From Xanthomarina spongicola (GTDB lineage Bacteria > Bacteroidota > Bacteroidia > Flavobacteriales > Flavobacteriaceae): a DNA stretch of 64,000 bases. The stretch spans positions 558,001-622,000 of the forward strand of contig NZ_QGGP01000001.1 of NCBI RefSeq assembly GCF_003148645.1, read 5' to 3'. The notes beneath the pieces were generated by a model. The model was given only the letters and a program-made list of their open reading frames with translations, searched no databases and was not told the origin of the DNA. Below are positions 44,972-53,179 of the stretch, one piece after another. Each line of letters begins with the position of its first letter. Within the stretch, counting starts at the first letter, position 1. The position numbers and the translations under genes were made by a program.

Positions 44972-45754
44972 ATGAAAAGATTATTTTCTATTCTAGCCAT
45001 TACTGGAATTATGGCTTTCGGAACTGTTAATGCAAATACAACTGCAAATATAACAGCATCAATAGCAGCAACTGTTGCTAGTGTATCACAAGATGAAGTA
45101 GCAACAGACGCGGCTTCTGAAGATCTTGGATTTCACCAAGAACTAAAAAAACGATTTATAGAAGGTGGACCTGGATTTATGGGAATCGTTCTATTATGTT
45201 TAATTCTTGGTTTAGCAATTGCTATCGAAAGAATTATCTTTTTAAACCTTTCTACTACAAACACTAAAAAATTAACTCAAGACGTAGAAGACGCATTACA
45301 ATCTGGTGGTGTAGATGCTGCTAAAGAAGTTTGTAGAAACACTAAAGGACCTGTTGCCTCTATTTTTTATCAAGGTTTAGATAGAACAGACGAAGGTATT
45401 GAAGCTGCTGAAAAAGCTGTTATTGCTTATGGTGGTGTGCAAATGGGACAATTAGAGAAAAACGTATCTTGGATTTCATTATTTATTGCTTTGGCTCCAA
45501 TGTTAGGGTTCATGGGAACAGTAATTGGGATGATTCAAGCTTTCGATAAAATTGAAGCTGCAGGAGATATGCAACCATCTTTAGTTGCTGGTGGTATTAA
45601 AGTAGCACTTTTAACAACTGTATTTGGTCTAATTGTTGCTATTATTCTTCAAGTATTCTATAATTACATTATTGCAAAAATTGATAGCATTGTAAACGAT
45701 ATGGAAGATGCATCAATCACTTTAATGGATTTATTGATTAGAAACAAGAAGTAA
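44972..45754 (+). CDS. exbB: MotA/TolQ/ExbB-type proton channel
   Basis: A 260-aa inner-membrane component of a TonB-energising motor. It has an N-terminal signal-like helix (about 4-20), an Ala/Thr-rich stretch, then three further helices: GIVLLCLILGLAIAIERI (about 65-85), ISLFIALAPMLGFMGTVIGM and LLTTVFGLIVAIILQVFYNY with the conserved channel residues. The extra N-terminal segment is characteristic of Bacteroidota ExbB. It heads a four-gene operon and probably powers the TonB receptor at 10193 and others. Confidence 0.93.
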   Translation: MKRLFSILAITGIMAFGTVNANTTANITASIAATVASVSQDEVATDAASEDLGFHQELKKRFIEGGPGFMGIVLLCLILGLAIAIERIIFLNLSTTNTKKLTQDVEDALQSGGVDAAKEVCRNTKGPVASIFYQGLDRTDEGIEAAEKAVIAYGGVQMGQLEKNVSWISLFIALAPMLGFMGTVIGMIQAFDKIEAAGDMQPSLVAGGIKVALLTTVFGLIVAIILQVFYNYIIAKIDSIVNDMEDASITLMDLLIRNKK

Positions 45755-45778
45755 TAATAACCTAAAACACATTAAACA

Positions 45779-46198
45779 ATGAGTTTACATAAAATATTAA
45801 AAATTATTGTTGGTGTACTTTCAATAGTAGGTGTCATATTCGCTTTAATGATTATGTCCGGAAATGAAAGTATGATAGACAATATGATGTATGTTACTTA
45901 TGTAGTTCTTGCTATTATACTAGCCTTAGTTCTAGTATATGTGATTAAAGGATTATTTGCAGGTAATATTAAAAAGACGTTAATGTCTGTAGGAGCATTT
46001 GTAGTTATTCTAGTAATTTCTTACGCCATGTCTTCAGGAACAGACTTAGATTTAACACCTTTTACAAATAAAGGCGTTGATATAACAGAAGCAATTTCTA
46101 AAAATGTTGGAGCTGGATTGTACGCATTTTATGCTTTAGCAATTATTGCTATTGGTTCTATGACTTTATCTGGCATTAAAAAATTAACGAATAAATAA
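45779..46198 (+). CDS. Four-helix membrane protein of the ExbB-ExbD operon
   Basis: A 139-aa membrane protein with four hydrophobic helices (about 8-26, 36-58, 66-86 and 110-132) and short loops, the third being followed by the polar segment SSGTDLDLTPFTNKGVD. It lies 24 nt after exbB and 2 nt before exbD, so it is part of the transport operon. I know no function for it; an accessory subunit of the motor is the simplest idea. Confidence 0.75.
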   Translation: MSLHKILKIIVGVLSIVGVIFALMIMSGNESMIDNMMYVTYVVLAIILALVLVYVIKGLFAGNIKKTLMSVGAFVVILVISYAMSSGTDLDLTPFTNKGVDITEAISKNVGAGLYAFYALAIIAIGSMTLSGIKKLTNK

Positions 46199-46200
46199 TT

Positions 46201-46839
46201 ATGGCAAAAAGATCAGCACCAGAAGTTAATGCAGGCTCTATGGCTGACATTGCATTCTTACTCCTTATATTCTTCTTGGTTACAACAACCATTGAAACAG
46301 ATTCTGGATTAAATAGAAAGTTGCCTCCTATAGATCCACCTGATGATACAGAAGTTATTATTAAAGAGAAAAATATTTTTCAACTTAATGTTAACAAAAA
46401 TGACGCCTTGTTCTTAAAAACAGGAGGAGAAGAAAAAATTATCCAAATTAAAGACCTTCGTGCAGCTGCTGTTGCCTTTTTAGATAATGGTGGTGGAACT
46501 GGACCAGATGCTTGTAAGCGTTGTCAAGGGAGAAAAAACCCTAGGTCTTCAGATAATTTTGATAAAGCCATTATTTCGTTACAGAACGATAGAGCTACTA
46601 AATACAAAACGTATATAGCAGTTCAAAACGAGATTATAGCTGCTTATAACGAGTTAAGAAATAGAGAATTTGAAAGAAGTTTCCCTAACTTAGGAATGAA
46701 CTTTGTTGAAGCAGATAAGCGCTATTCAGATCCTAGAACTCCATCAGAAGAAAAAGCGAATTTAAAAGATAAATTAGAAGAAATTAAAATTTTAATTCCG
46801 CAAAAATTCTCTGAAGCAGAACCTAAAAAGTCTAATTAG
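46201..46839 (+). CDS. exbD: ExbD-type biopolymer transport protein with cysteine-containing insertion
   Basis: A 212-aa single-helix ExbD. The proton-relay aspartate D16 is in GSMADIAFLLLIFFLV, and a periplasmic domain follows. Compared with E. coli ExbD (141 aa) it has an extra region of about 90 residues, including DACKRCQGRKNP (C105 and C108) after a Gly-rich turn, then a charged helical stretch. The CxxC could form a disulfide or hold a metal in the periplasm. Works with ExbB and a second ExbD encoded next to it. Confidence 0.9.
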   Translation: MAKRSAPEVNAGSMADIAFLLLIFFLVTTTIETDSGLNRKLPPIDPPDDTEVIIKEKNIFQLNVNKNDALFLKTGGEEKIIQIKDLRAAAVAFLDNGGGTGPDACKRCQGRKNPRSSDNFDKAIISLQNDRATKYKTYIAVQNEIIAAYNELRNREFERSFPNLGMNFVEADKRYSDPRTPSEEKANLKDKLEEIKILIPQKFSEAEPKKSN

Positions 46840-46852
46840 ATAAATAAAAAAT

Positions 46853-47338
46853 ATGTCTAAATTTAAAAAGAAAAAAGGAGGCGAAATGCCAGCTGTAAAT
46901 ACAGCATCTTTACCAGATATTGTATTTATGTTATTATTCTTTTTTATGGTGGCTACTGTTATGAGACAGAACACACTAATGATTGAGAATAAATTACCAC
47001 AAGCAGATCAAGTTGAAAAACTGGACAAAAAAGATTTGGTAATGTATATTTATGCTGGAAAACCTAGTAGTAATTATAAATCAACTTTTGGTACAGAAGC
47101 AAGAATTCAATTAAACGATAAGTTTGCTGAAGTTGAAGAAATACCTGCTTTTATAGCTGCCGAACGTGCATCTAAAAGAGAAGAATTAATACCATTTTTA
47201 ACTACTGCTTTAAAAGTAGATAGTGAAGCAAATATGGGATTAGTTACAGATATTAAACAAGAATTACGAAAAGTAAATGCACTTAAAATTAATTATACAA
47301 CTAGAAAAGGTAATGCCTTAGATGGTTTAAAAAATTAA
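46853..47338 (+). CDS. Second ExbD-type biopolymer transport protein
   Basis: A 161-aa ExbD paralogue with a basic N-terminus (KFKKKKGGEMP), the membrane helix containing D22 (ASLPDIVFMLLFFFMVATVM) and a compact periplasmic domain. Tandem unlike ExbD copies are common in Bacteroidota, where the two may form a heterodimer inside the ExbB pentamer. It starts 13 nt after the first exbD gene and ends the operon at a terminator. Confidence 0.92.
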   Translation: MSKFKKKKGGEMPAVNTASLPDIVFMLLFFFMVATVMRQNTLMIENKLPQADQVEKLDKKDLVMYIYAGKPSSNYKSTFGTEARIQLNDKFAEVEEIPAFIAAERASKREELIPFLTTALKVDSEANMGLVTDIKQELRKVNALKINYTTRKGNALDGLKN

Positions 47339-47361
47339 TTAAACTCTTAATTTTATATTAT

Positions 47362-47391
47362 AAAGGCGTTTTGAGAAATCTTAACGCCTTT
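47362..47391 (+). terminator. Terminator of the exb operon
   Basis: AAAGGCGTT (47362-47370) pairs with AACGCCTTT (47383-47391), followed by TGTTTTAT. The beta-barrel gene begins 38 nt downstream. Confidence 0.8.
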
Positions 47392-47428
47392 TGTTTTATA
47401 TTTAACTTAGAAAAATTATGTAATTAAT

Positions 47429-48133
47429 ATGAGGTTTATATTAACTTTATTTTTAAGCTTTATATGCTCAGCTTCATTATGGTCTCAAGATGTAGTTGCA
47501 GATTCCACCAAGATCATCGATCCAAAATATAGAGAAGACCAATTTTATTTTGCCATTACTTATAATCTGCTTGCTGAAAAACCAAGCAATGTTAGTCAAA
47601 CAGGTTTTTCTAGTGGATTTCATTTGGGATATATTAGAGACATGCCTTTAAATGAGAGAAGAAATTTTGGTATTGGTTTGGGCTTAGGGTTTTCTTTAAA
47701 CTCTTACAATCATAATATCTATGTATATAAAAACGAAACTGGAGAGATAGCATATATTAATTTAAGTGATTCTGATATTAATTATACTAAGAATAAATTC
47801 TCAACCTACCTTGTAGAAATGCCTTTTGAATTAAGATGGCGAACTTCTACAGAAGACGAATATAGATTTTGGCGAATTTACACAGGTTTTAAAGTGGGTT
47901 ATTTAGTAGCAAGTTCAACAAAATTTAAGGGAGATATAGGTACTGTAAAAAATAGTAATATTAAAGATTTTAACGATTTTCAATATGGTCTAACTTTAAG
48001 CGCTGGTTATAACACATGGAATTTTCATATTTATTATTCTTTAAATCCTATTCTTTCAAAAGATGCCCAATTAGGCGAACAAGCCATAGATATGTTTGCA
48101 GTTAAATTTGGCTTAATATTTTATATCCTATAG
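47429..48133 (+). CDS. Outer-membrane beta-barrel protein, PorT-like
   Basis: A 234-aa protein with a signal peptide (MRFILTLFLSFICSASLWSQ) and an OmpA/PorT-type eight-stranded barrel pattern: GFHLGYIRDMPLNERRNFGIGLGLGFSL, EMPFELRWRTST, FWRIYTGFKVGYLVAS, and a final strand ending FYIL. Similar proteins in Flavobacteria are called porin family or PorT; PorT is needed for T9SS secretion, but I cannot separate it from other barrels here. It follows the exb terminator, with possible readthrough. Its last six bases overlap the convergent membrane gene. Confidence 0.7.
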   Translation: MRFILTLFLSFICSASLWSQDVVADSTKIIDPKYREDQFYFAITYNLLAEKPSNVSQTGFSSGFHLGYIRDMPLNERRNFGIGLGLGFSLNSYNHNIYVYKNETGEIAYINLSDSDINYTKNKFSTYLVEMPFELRWRTSTEDEYRFWRIYTGFKVGYLVASSTKFKGDIGTVKNSNIKDFNDFQYGLTLSAGYNTWNFHIYYSLNPILSKDAQLGEQAIDMFAVKFGLIFYIL

Positions 48134-48733
48134 CCAGTAATTCACTAAAATTAACTGAGGAATAAAACCAATAAAAAATCCAAAGAGCAATTCTATATTA
48201 GTGTGTGCTTTTAAGTGAAGCCTCGAAGTAGCAATAGCACCAATTAAAACAAACATAAGCGCTAAGGTGCCATTAATATTGATGCTAAAATGTATACTTA
48301 AAGCAATATAAAACATTGTGACTCCAGAAATCCCTATCATGTGTATACTTGCCTTAAATTTTAAAATGGCTAAAATAAAACAGGCTAGAGTAGAGATTAA
48401 AATACCTACAAAAAAATAATAAAGCTCAATAATTTCTGTTGGAGGAAGTACACGATTTAAGATTAAAATAATTATACAACCATTTAGAAACAAAGGTAAA
48501 AGTCTTTCGTTTGTAGTGTTTAAATAGATAGAATGAACTCTGCCAATATTCTTTAAAAGATAATAAAGTAGAATGGGAAGCAATATGGTTAAGATAAATA
48601 GCGATATTATTTTTGCCTGAATAATTTCTAAAGGAATAAATCTTGGCGATTTAGAAAAGTAAAAAACCACACCTAATAATGGCATAAGAATAGGATGGAA
48701 TATAAACGAGATACTTTTTAAAAGCTGATTCAA
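48128..48733 (-). CDS. Polytopic membrane protein, PAP2-like C-terminus
   Basis: A 201-aa protein with six hydrophobic helices. The C-terminal SRLHLKAHTNIELLFGFFIG follows the SR...H motif of PAP2 phosphatases (SRLYLGAHxxxDVxxG type), but the earlier KxxxxxxRP and PSGH motifs are absent. It is therefore probably a non-catalytic or very diverged PAP2 relative. Convergent with the beta-barrel gene. Confidence 0.7.
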   Translation of the reverse strand: MNQLLKSISFIFHPILMPLLGVVFYFSKSPRFIPLEIIQAKIISLFILTILLPILLYYLLKNIGRVHSIYLNTTNERLLPLFLNGCIIILILNRVLPPTEIIELYYFFVGILISTLACFILAILKFKASIHMIGISGVTMFYIALSIHFSININGTLALMFVLIGAIATSRLHLKAHTNIELLFGFFIGFIPQLILVNYWL

Positions 48734-48773
48734 ATTTTTATTTTAAAAGTAAGAAATTTATTGATTTCTAAAC

Positions 48774-48796
48774 ACAATTACGGAAAAACCGTAATT
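48774..48796. promoter_or_regulatory. Perfect inverted repeat, operator-like
   Basis: CAATTACGG (48774-48782) and CCGTAATTG (48788-48796) are exact complements around AAAAA. It lies in the 175-bp gap upstream of the tandem lipoprotein cluster. It is too short of T-run to be a convincing terminator for the PAP2-like gene, which ends in the other direction. Confidence 0.5.
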
Positions 48797-48908
48797 GAAA
48801 GTGTGTGTTTCATCGAAAAGGTTCAAATATACGTGTTATTATGTATGTTTTTTTTGATTTGATTTTTTAGGTTTATAGAGAATTAATCAATAACGCTTTT
48901 TTTAGTTT

Positions 48909-49475
48909 GTGAAACATCAAATACTAATTGCCAAATTGCCAAAATTTTCACTACTCAAAATAATCTGTTTTCTTTTATTAAATGTATTGTTATTTACTTG
49001 TCAGAAAGACGATTTTGAACTAGTAGAGCAAAATAATTCAAATAAGTATCCAGACATACACTCGCAAATACTTAGTTTGGATGAAGTACAACAAAACAGT
49101 AAGCTACAAAAATCTTTAAAAAAGATTTCTAATAGTTTTGATATTAACAAAACCAAGACTAAAAATAAAACTTCAAATCCTAATTCGAATCTAGGTTCTA
49201 ACTCAAAAATTGATGCTAACGATGGGTCTTTTTCAATATTAACAGATGAGATACTGCATGTCACTTCTAATGGAGGTGAAGCTTGGTCCTTTAAAATTGA
49301 GACTCCTCTTTTGGCAGAAGCTACTTTCGAAAATTTTGTTATTACTGACAATGGGGAAGAAATTAAATTTTTTTTATATTCTTACATAACTTTAGAATAC
49401 AATGGAGAAATATGGCATTTTGTTATTTCAGTACTTCCTATAGAGAATGAGCCAATAGATGTACCTTGTAATTAA
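48909..49475 (+). CDS. Lipoprotein resembling the N-terminal module of large secreted Bacteroidota proteins
   Basis: Up to 188 aa. The lipobox LLFTC is followed by QKDDFE, an acidic surface-export signal. SLDEVQQNSKLQKSLKKIS, then a low-complexity Asn/Lys/Ser linker (about 80-105) and a beta-rich domain (about 110-185) resemble the start of very large flavobacterial secreted proteins, but here the protein ends after the module. The start is uncertain: GTG at 48909 overlaps a TTTG of a possible -7 element, and TTG at 48936 would give a better signal peptide (PKFSLLKII...). First gene of a four-gene unit with three paralogous lipoproteins. Confidence 0.65.
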   Translation: MKHQILIAKLPKFSLLKIICFLLLNVLLFTCQKDDFELVEQNNSNKYPDIHSQILSLDEVQQNSKLQKSLKKISNSFDINKTKTKNKTSNPNSNLGSNSKIDANDGSFSILTDEILHVTSNGGEAWSFKIETPLLAEATFENFVITDNGEEIKFFLYSYITLEYNGEIWHFVISVLPIENEPIDVPCN

Positions 49476-49488
49476 AAAAAATGAAAAA

Positions 49489-50118
49489 ATGAAAAATATA
49501 TTTAAAATTCTTAGTGTTTTATTTTTGATTAGCTGTAAAGCACAAACAATTACACCTTTATATCCTGTAGATAGTAGTCCAACTAATGAGATTATTGTGA
49601 ACCAATATTATAAAGATGTAGATAACGATTATAATCCTTATGTTGGCACTTGGAAATGGGAAAGTGGGAATAATTCTTTAACTATTATCTTTAATAAAGT
49701 AGTTTATAATAATAATGGGCATGGAGATTTTTCAGACCTCTTAGTTGGAGAATACCAATATATAGAGAATGGAGTTGAATTGGTAAATACATTTCCATTA
49801 ATTGAACCAATAGGGATTCCTAATATTGTCAATCAAGAAGATCCTTGGGAAAATAACATAGTATCTATAAGAATTGCCGATACCCATAAAGGGATTCCAC
49901 CTTGCCCAGAATGCGCACCTAATACTCGCTTTATTATTTTAGAGATATCAGACCCAGCAAAGCCAAACTTGATGGGAGATATTGTTATGGCACGTTTTGT
50001 AGAAAGTAGTGTAGAAAAAATTCGAGCTAGAATTTATAAGACACACAATTTATCTAACTCAAATGGTGAGTTATCTATTCCAGAAAATAGTATTTATACT
50101 TTAATTAAACAGAATTAA
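49489..50118 (+). CDS. Tandem lipoprotein paralogue 1 (possibly DUF6705-like)
   Basis: A 209-aa lipoprotein with lipobox LISC followed by KAQ. The body shares with the next two products the blocks YYKDVDNDYNPYVGTWKWES, GNNSLTIIFNK, VELVNTFPLIEPIG, PNIVNQED and PCPECAPNTRFIIL. The start at 49489 (MKNIFKIL) is chosen over 49459. The conserved CPEC pair and WKWES suggest a small beta-sandwich lipocalin-like fold. Function unknown; the family name is from memory and not verified. The stop is followed after two codons by the in-frame TTG of paralogue 2. Confidence 0.75.
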   Translation: MKNIFKILSVLFLISCKAQTITPLYPVDSSPTNEIIVNQYYKDVDNDYNPYVGTWKWESGNNSLTIIFNKVVYNNNGHGDFSDLLVGEYQYIENGVELVNTFPLIEPIGIPNIVNQEDPWENNIVSIRIADTHKGIPPCPECAPNTRFIILEISDPAKPNLMGDIVMARFVESSVEKIRARIYKTHNLSNSNGELSIPENSIYTLIKQN

Positions 50119-50124
50119 TATTTT

Positions 50125-50769
50125 TTGAAATACTTTCTTGTAACATACTTTATTTTTTCTTTGGTTTTAAGCTGTAAAGCACAATCAATAACACCCTTAT
50201 ATCCTGTTACAAGTAATCAAACAAATGAAACCATTACAAATAGATATTATAAAGATGTAGATAACGATTATAACCCATATGTTGGTATTTGGAAATGGGA
50301 AAGTGGAAATAATTCTTTAACAATCATTTTTAATAAATTTGAACATTATCCTTCAGGTAGTGGAGATTATTTTGATTTTCTTTTAGGCGAATACAAGTAC
50401 ACAGAGAATAGTGTTGAATTGGTCAATACATTTCCATTAATAGAACCAATAGGAGTTCCTAATATAGTCAACCAAGAAGATCCCTTAAATAATAATATAT
50501 CATCAATTGTAATAACAACAATAGATAGAGGGTTTCCACCATGTCCAGAATGTGCGCCAAATACGCGTTTTATAATTTTAAGTATCTCAGATCCAACAAA
50601 ACCAGGATTATGGGGTGAAATTAAAATGGCTCGATTTGTAGAAGGTGGTGTAGAAAAAATTAGAGCGAAAATTAATATGAAGTTTAATGAAAATGCAAGT
50701 ATTGATTATTCCGGACCAGATAATATAACTATTCCAGATGGGGTTTATACATTTATAAAACAGAATTAA
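50125..50769 (+). CDS. Tandem lipoprotein paralogue 2, TTG start
   Basis: A 214-aa paralogue of the preceding gene. The only start codon before its lipobox signal (KYFLVTYFIFSLVLSC then KAQ) is TTG at 50125, since the paralogue-1 stop TAA lies in frame 9 bases upstream. All conserved blocks, including PCPECAPNTRF, are present. It differs mainly in residues 70-85 and near the C-terminus (NENASIDYSGPDNITIPDGV), which it shares with paralogue 3. Confidence 0.75.
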   Translation: MKYFLVTYFIFSLVLSCKAQSITPLYPVTSNQTNETITNRYYKDVDNDYNPYVGIWKWESGNNSLTIIFNKFEHYPSGSGDYFDFLLGEYKYTENSVELVNTFPLIEPIGVPNIVNQEDPLNNNISSIVITTIDRGFPPCPECAPNTRFIILSISDPTKPGLWGEIKMARFVEGGVEKIRAKINMKFNENASIDYSGPDNITIPDGVYTFIKQN

Positions 50770-50776
50770 TATTTTT

Positions 50777-51415
50777 TTGAAACAGGTATTTATAACATAT
50801 ATTATTTTATTATTAGTTTTAAGCTGTAAAGCCCAAAACATCGTACCAATTTATAATATTAATGGGGTTGAACTTCCAGAAGATGAAGCCTATTTAAAAG
50901 ACGTTGATAACGATTATAATCCTTATGTTGGTACTTGGAAATGGGAAAGTGGCAATAATTCTTTAACCATTATTTTTAATAAAGTAGAGCAATATACTTC
51001 TAGTGTGGGTGATTATTCCGATTTACTTGTTGGAGAATATCAATATATAGAAAATAGTGTTGAATTGGTAAATACATTCCCTTTAATCGAGCCAATAGGA
51101 ATTCCTAATATTGTCAATCAAGAAGATGCCATGCGAAATAATAACATAGTTTCTTACTCTATTACAACAAATGATATTGGATTTCCACCCTGTCCTGAAT
51201 GTGCTCCAAATACGCGTTTTATAATATTAAGTATTAAAGAACCTACCAAACCTGGATTATGGGGAGGAATTGTAATGGCTCGATTTGTTGAAAGTGGCGT
51301 AGAAAAAATTAGAGCAAAAATAACCATGAGATTTAATGAAAATGCAAGTATTAACTATTCTGGTCCCGAGATTATAACAATTCCTGTAGGAGTTTATACA
51401 TTTATTAAGCAATAA
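50777..51415 (+). CDS. Tandem lipoprotein paralogue 3, TTG start
   Basis: A 212-aa paralogue, closer to copy 2 than to copy 1 in the C-terminus. The lipobox is LVLSC with KAQ. Again the only usable start is TTG (50777), as a stop in the same frame lies at 50756. The copy 1/2 and copy 2/3 junctions are nearly identical (CAGAATTAAT followed by a T-run and TTGAAA), so the gene was probably duplicated together with its junction. Ends shortly before a bidirectional terminator. Confidence 0.75.
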   Translation: MKQVFITYIILLLVLSCKAQNIVPIYNINGVELPEDEAYLKDVDNDYNPYVGTWKWESGNNSLTIIFNKVEQYTSSVGDYSDLLVGEYQYIENSVELVNTFPLIEPIGIPNIVNQEDAMRNNNIVSYSITTNDIGFPPCPECAPNTRFIILSIKEPTKPGLWGGIVMARFVESGVEKIRAKITMRFNENASINYSGPEIITIPVGVYTFIKQ

Positions 51416-51447
51416 TTAAGAGCTTAGCTTGAAATTTAAAAAATATG

Positions 51448-51478
51448 TTGCCACGAATATTTTAATTATTCGTGGCAA
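51448..51478. terminator. Bidirectional terminator
   Basis: TTGCCACGAATA (51448-51459) pairs with TATTCGTGGCAA (51467-51478), between the lipoprotein cluster and the convergent rpoN. Confidence 0.85.
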
Positions 51479-51487
51479 ATTTATTTA

Positions 51488-52945
51488 TCATATCTTCTTA
51501 CGCAATCGAGCCACAGGAATATCTAATTGTTCTCTGTATTTTGCCACAGTTCTTCTAGCAATAGGATAGCCTTTTTCTTTTAAAATTTTGGCAAGTGCTT
51601 CATCTGTTAAAGGTTTTCTTTTGTTTTCGTCTTCTATAACAGTTTCAAGAATTTTTTTAATTTCTCTGGTGGAAACTTCCTCTCCTTGGTCGTTAGTCAT
51701 CGATTCTGAGAAGAATTCTTTAATCAATTTCGTGCCATAAGGCGTATCTACATATTTGCTATTGGTAACTCTGGAAACCGTAGAAACATCCATGTCTATT
51801 TCGTCTGCAATGTCTTTAAGAATCATGGGTCTTAATTTACGTTCATCGCCAGTTAAAAAGTATTCTTTTTGATAATGCATAATAGCACTCATGGTAACAA
51901 ATAAAGTCTGCTGACGTTGCTTAATAGCATCTATAAACCATTTGGCTGCATCCAACTTTTGTTTAATAAACATCACAGCATCTTTTTGCGATTTCGACTT
52001 GTCCTTAGATTCTTTATAACCTTTAAGCATGTTATTGTATTCTCTAGACACGTGAAGCTCTGGTGCATTTCTCCCATTTAAGGTCAGTTCTAATTCACCA
52101 TCTACAATCTTTATAGCAAAATCTGGAACTACATGTTCCACCATTCTATTATTTCCAGAATAAGAACCTCCAGGTTTTGGGTTTAGGTGTTCAATTTCGT
52201 CAATGGCATCTTTTAGTTGTTGCTCTGTAATATCGAATTTTTGAAGTAGTTTTTTATAGTGTTTTTTAGTAAATTTCTCGAAAGCATTGTCAATAATATC
52301 TATAGCCAACTCTACATCTGGACGTTTCTCTTTTCTGTGTAATTGAATGCTTAAACACTCTTGAAGATTTCTTGCTCCTACACCAGCAGGATCCAATTGA
52401 TGCACTATTCTTAGTACTTTCTCAATGTCTTCTTCTGTGGTATAGACGTTTTGTGTAAAAGCTAAATCGTCCATGATATCGCTTAATTCGCGACGTATAT
52501 AACCACTTTCATCAATACTTCCAACTAAAAATTCTGCAATATCAAACTCATCGTCTGTTAATCTAAAGGTGTTTAGTTGATTGATTAAATGTTGTGTAAA
52601 AGAAATACCAGCTGCATAAGGCATGGTTTTTTCTTCATCGTCACTACTGTAATTATTGGCTTGGGTTCTATAATCAGGCACATCGTCGTCGCTTAAATAG
52701 TCGTCTACATTAATGTCGTCTGTATTTATAGTTTCATTATCATCTTCGTAATCGTCTGTATTGTCAAAATCGTCATCATATTCATCTGTTTGCTCCTTCC
52801 CACTTTCTAGGGCTGGATTTTCTTCCAACTCTTGTTTCAAGCGTTGCTCAAATGCTTGTGTTGGCAATTGTATCAGCTTCATCAACTGGATTTGCTGAGG
52901 CGATAACTTTTGCGATAATTTAAATTGTAAAAATTGTTTAAGCAT
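51488..52945 (-). CDS. rpoN: RNA polymerase sigma-54 factor
   Basis: Alternative sigma factor that directs polymerase to -24/-12 promoters and needs an AAA+ activator. The N-terminal Gln-rich activator-response region (FKLSQKLSPQQIQLMKLIQLPT) is followed by an acidic region (about 50-105), the core-binding domain (QLDPAGVGARNLQECLSIQL), the HTH domain (DIADEIDMDVSTVSRVTNSKYV) and the RpoN box ARRTVAKYR at 463-471. Full length (485 aa). No sigma-54 activator is in the window. Confidence 0.97.
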   Translation of the reverse strand: MLKQFLQFKLSQKLSPQQIQLMKLIQLPTQAFEQRLKQELEENPALESGKEQTDEYDDDFDNTDDYEDDNETINTDDINVDDYLSDDDVPDYRTQANNYSSDDEEKTMPYAAGISFTQHLINQLNTFRLTDDEFDIAEFLVGSIDESGYIRRELSDIMDDLAFTQNVYTTEEDIEKVLRIVHQLDPAGVGARNLQECLSIQLHRKEKRPDVELAIDIIDNAFEKFTKKHYKKLLQKFDITEQQLKDAIDEIEHLNPKPGGSYSGNNRMVEHVVPDFAIKIVDGELELTLNGRNAPELHVSREYNNMLKGYKESKDKSKSQKDAVMFIKQKLDAAKWFIDAIKQRQQTLFVTMSAIMHYQKEYFLTGDERKLRPMILKDIADEIDMDVSTVSRVTNSKYVDTPYGTKLIKEFFSESMTNDQGEEVSTREIKKILETVIEDENKRKPLTDEALAKILKEKGYPIARRTVAKYREQLDIPVARLRKKI

Positions 52946-53064
52946 TATTATGATTTGGTTTCATCTGTTAATTTTTATTGTTTTTCAACGGTCAGATGCA
53001 ATGCCTTATTATATGTCAGTTGGTTTTCAACTTTTTGTTCATGGCATTTCATATAAAAATAAAA

Positions 53065-53100
53065 AAAACAATCTATATAAACATGGTTATAGATTGTTTT
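53065..53100 (-). terminator. Terminator of asnS
   Basis: A perfect 13-bp stem (53065-53077 with 53088-53100); on the minus strand T8ATTTTT follows. It lies 80 nt after the asnS stop. Confidence 0.75.
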
Positions 53101-53179
53101 ATGATATTATTTTGAATTACTTATTTAAAACGAAAATTTTAATCCATAAGATTCTTCGCTTCACTCTGAATGCTCATTT

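Noticed and set aside
49001-49351. 116-codon antisense ORF under the first lipoprotein of the tandem cluster
   Set aside because: It is a low-complexity mirror of the plus-strand gene, which has a clear lipobox; no independent support.
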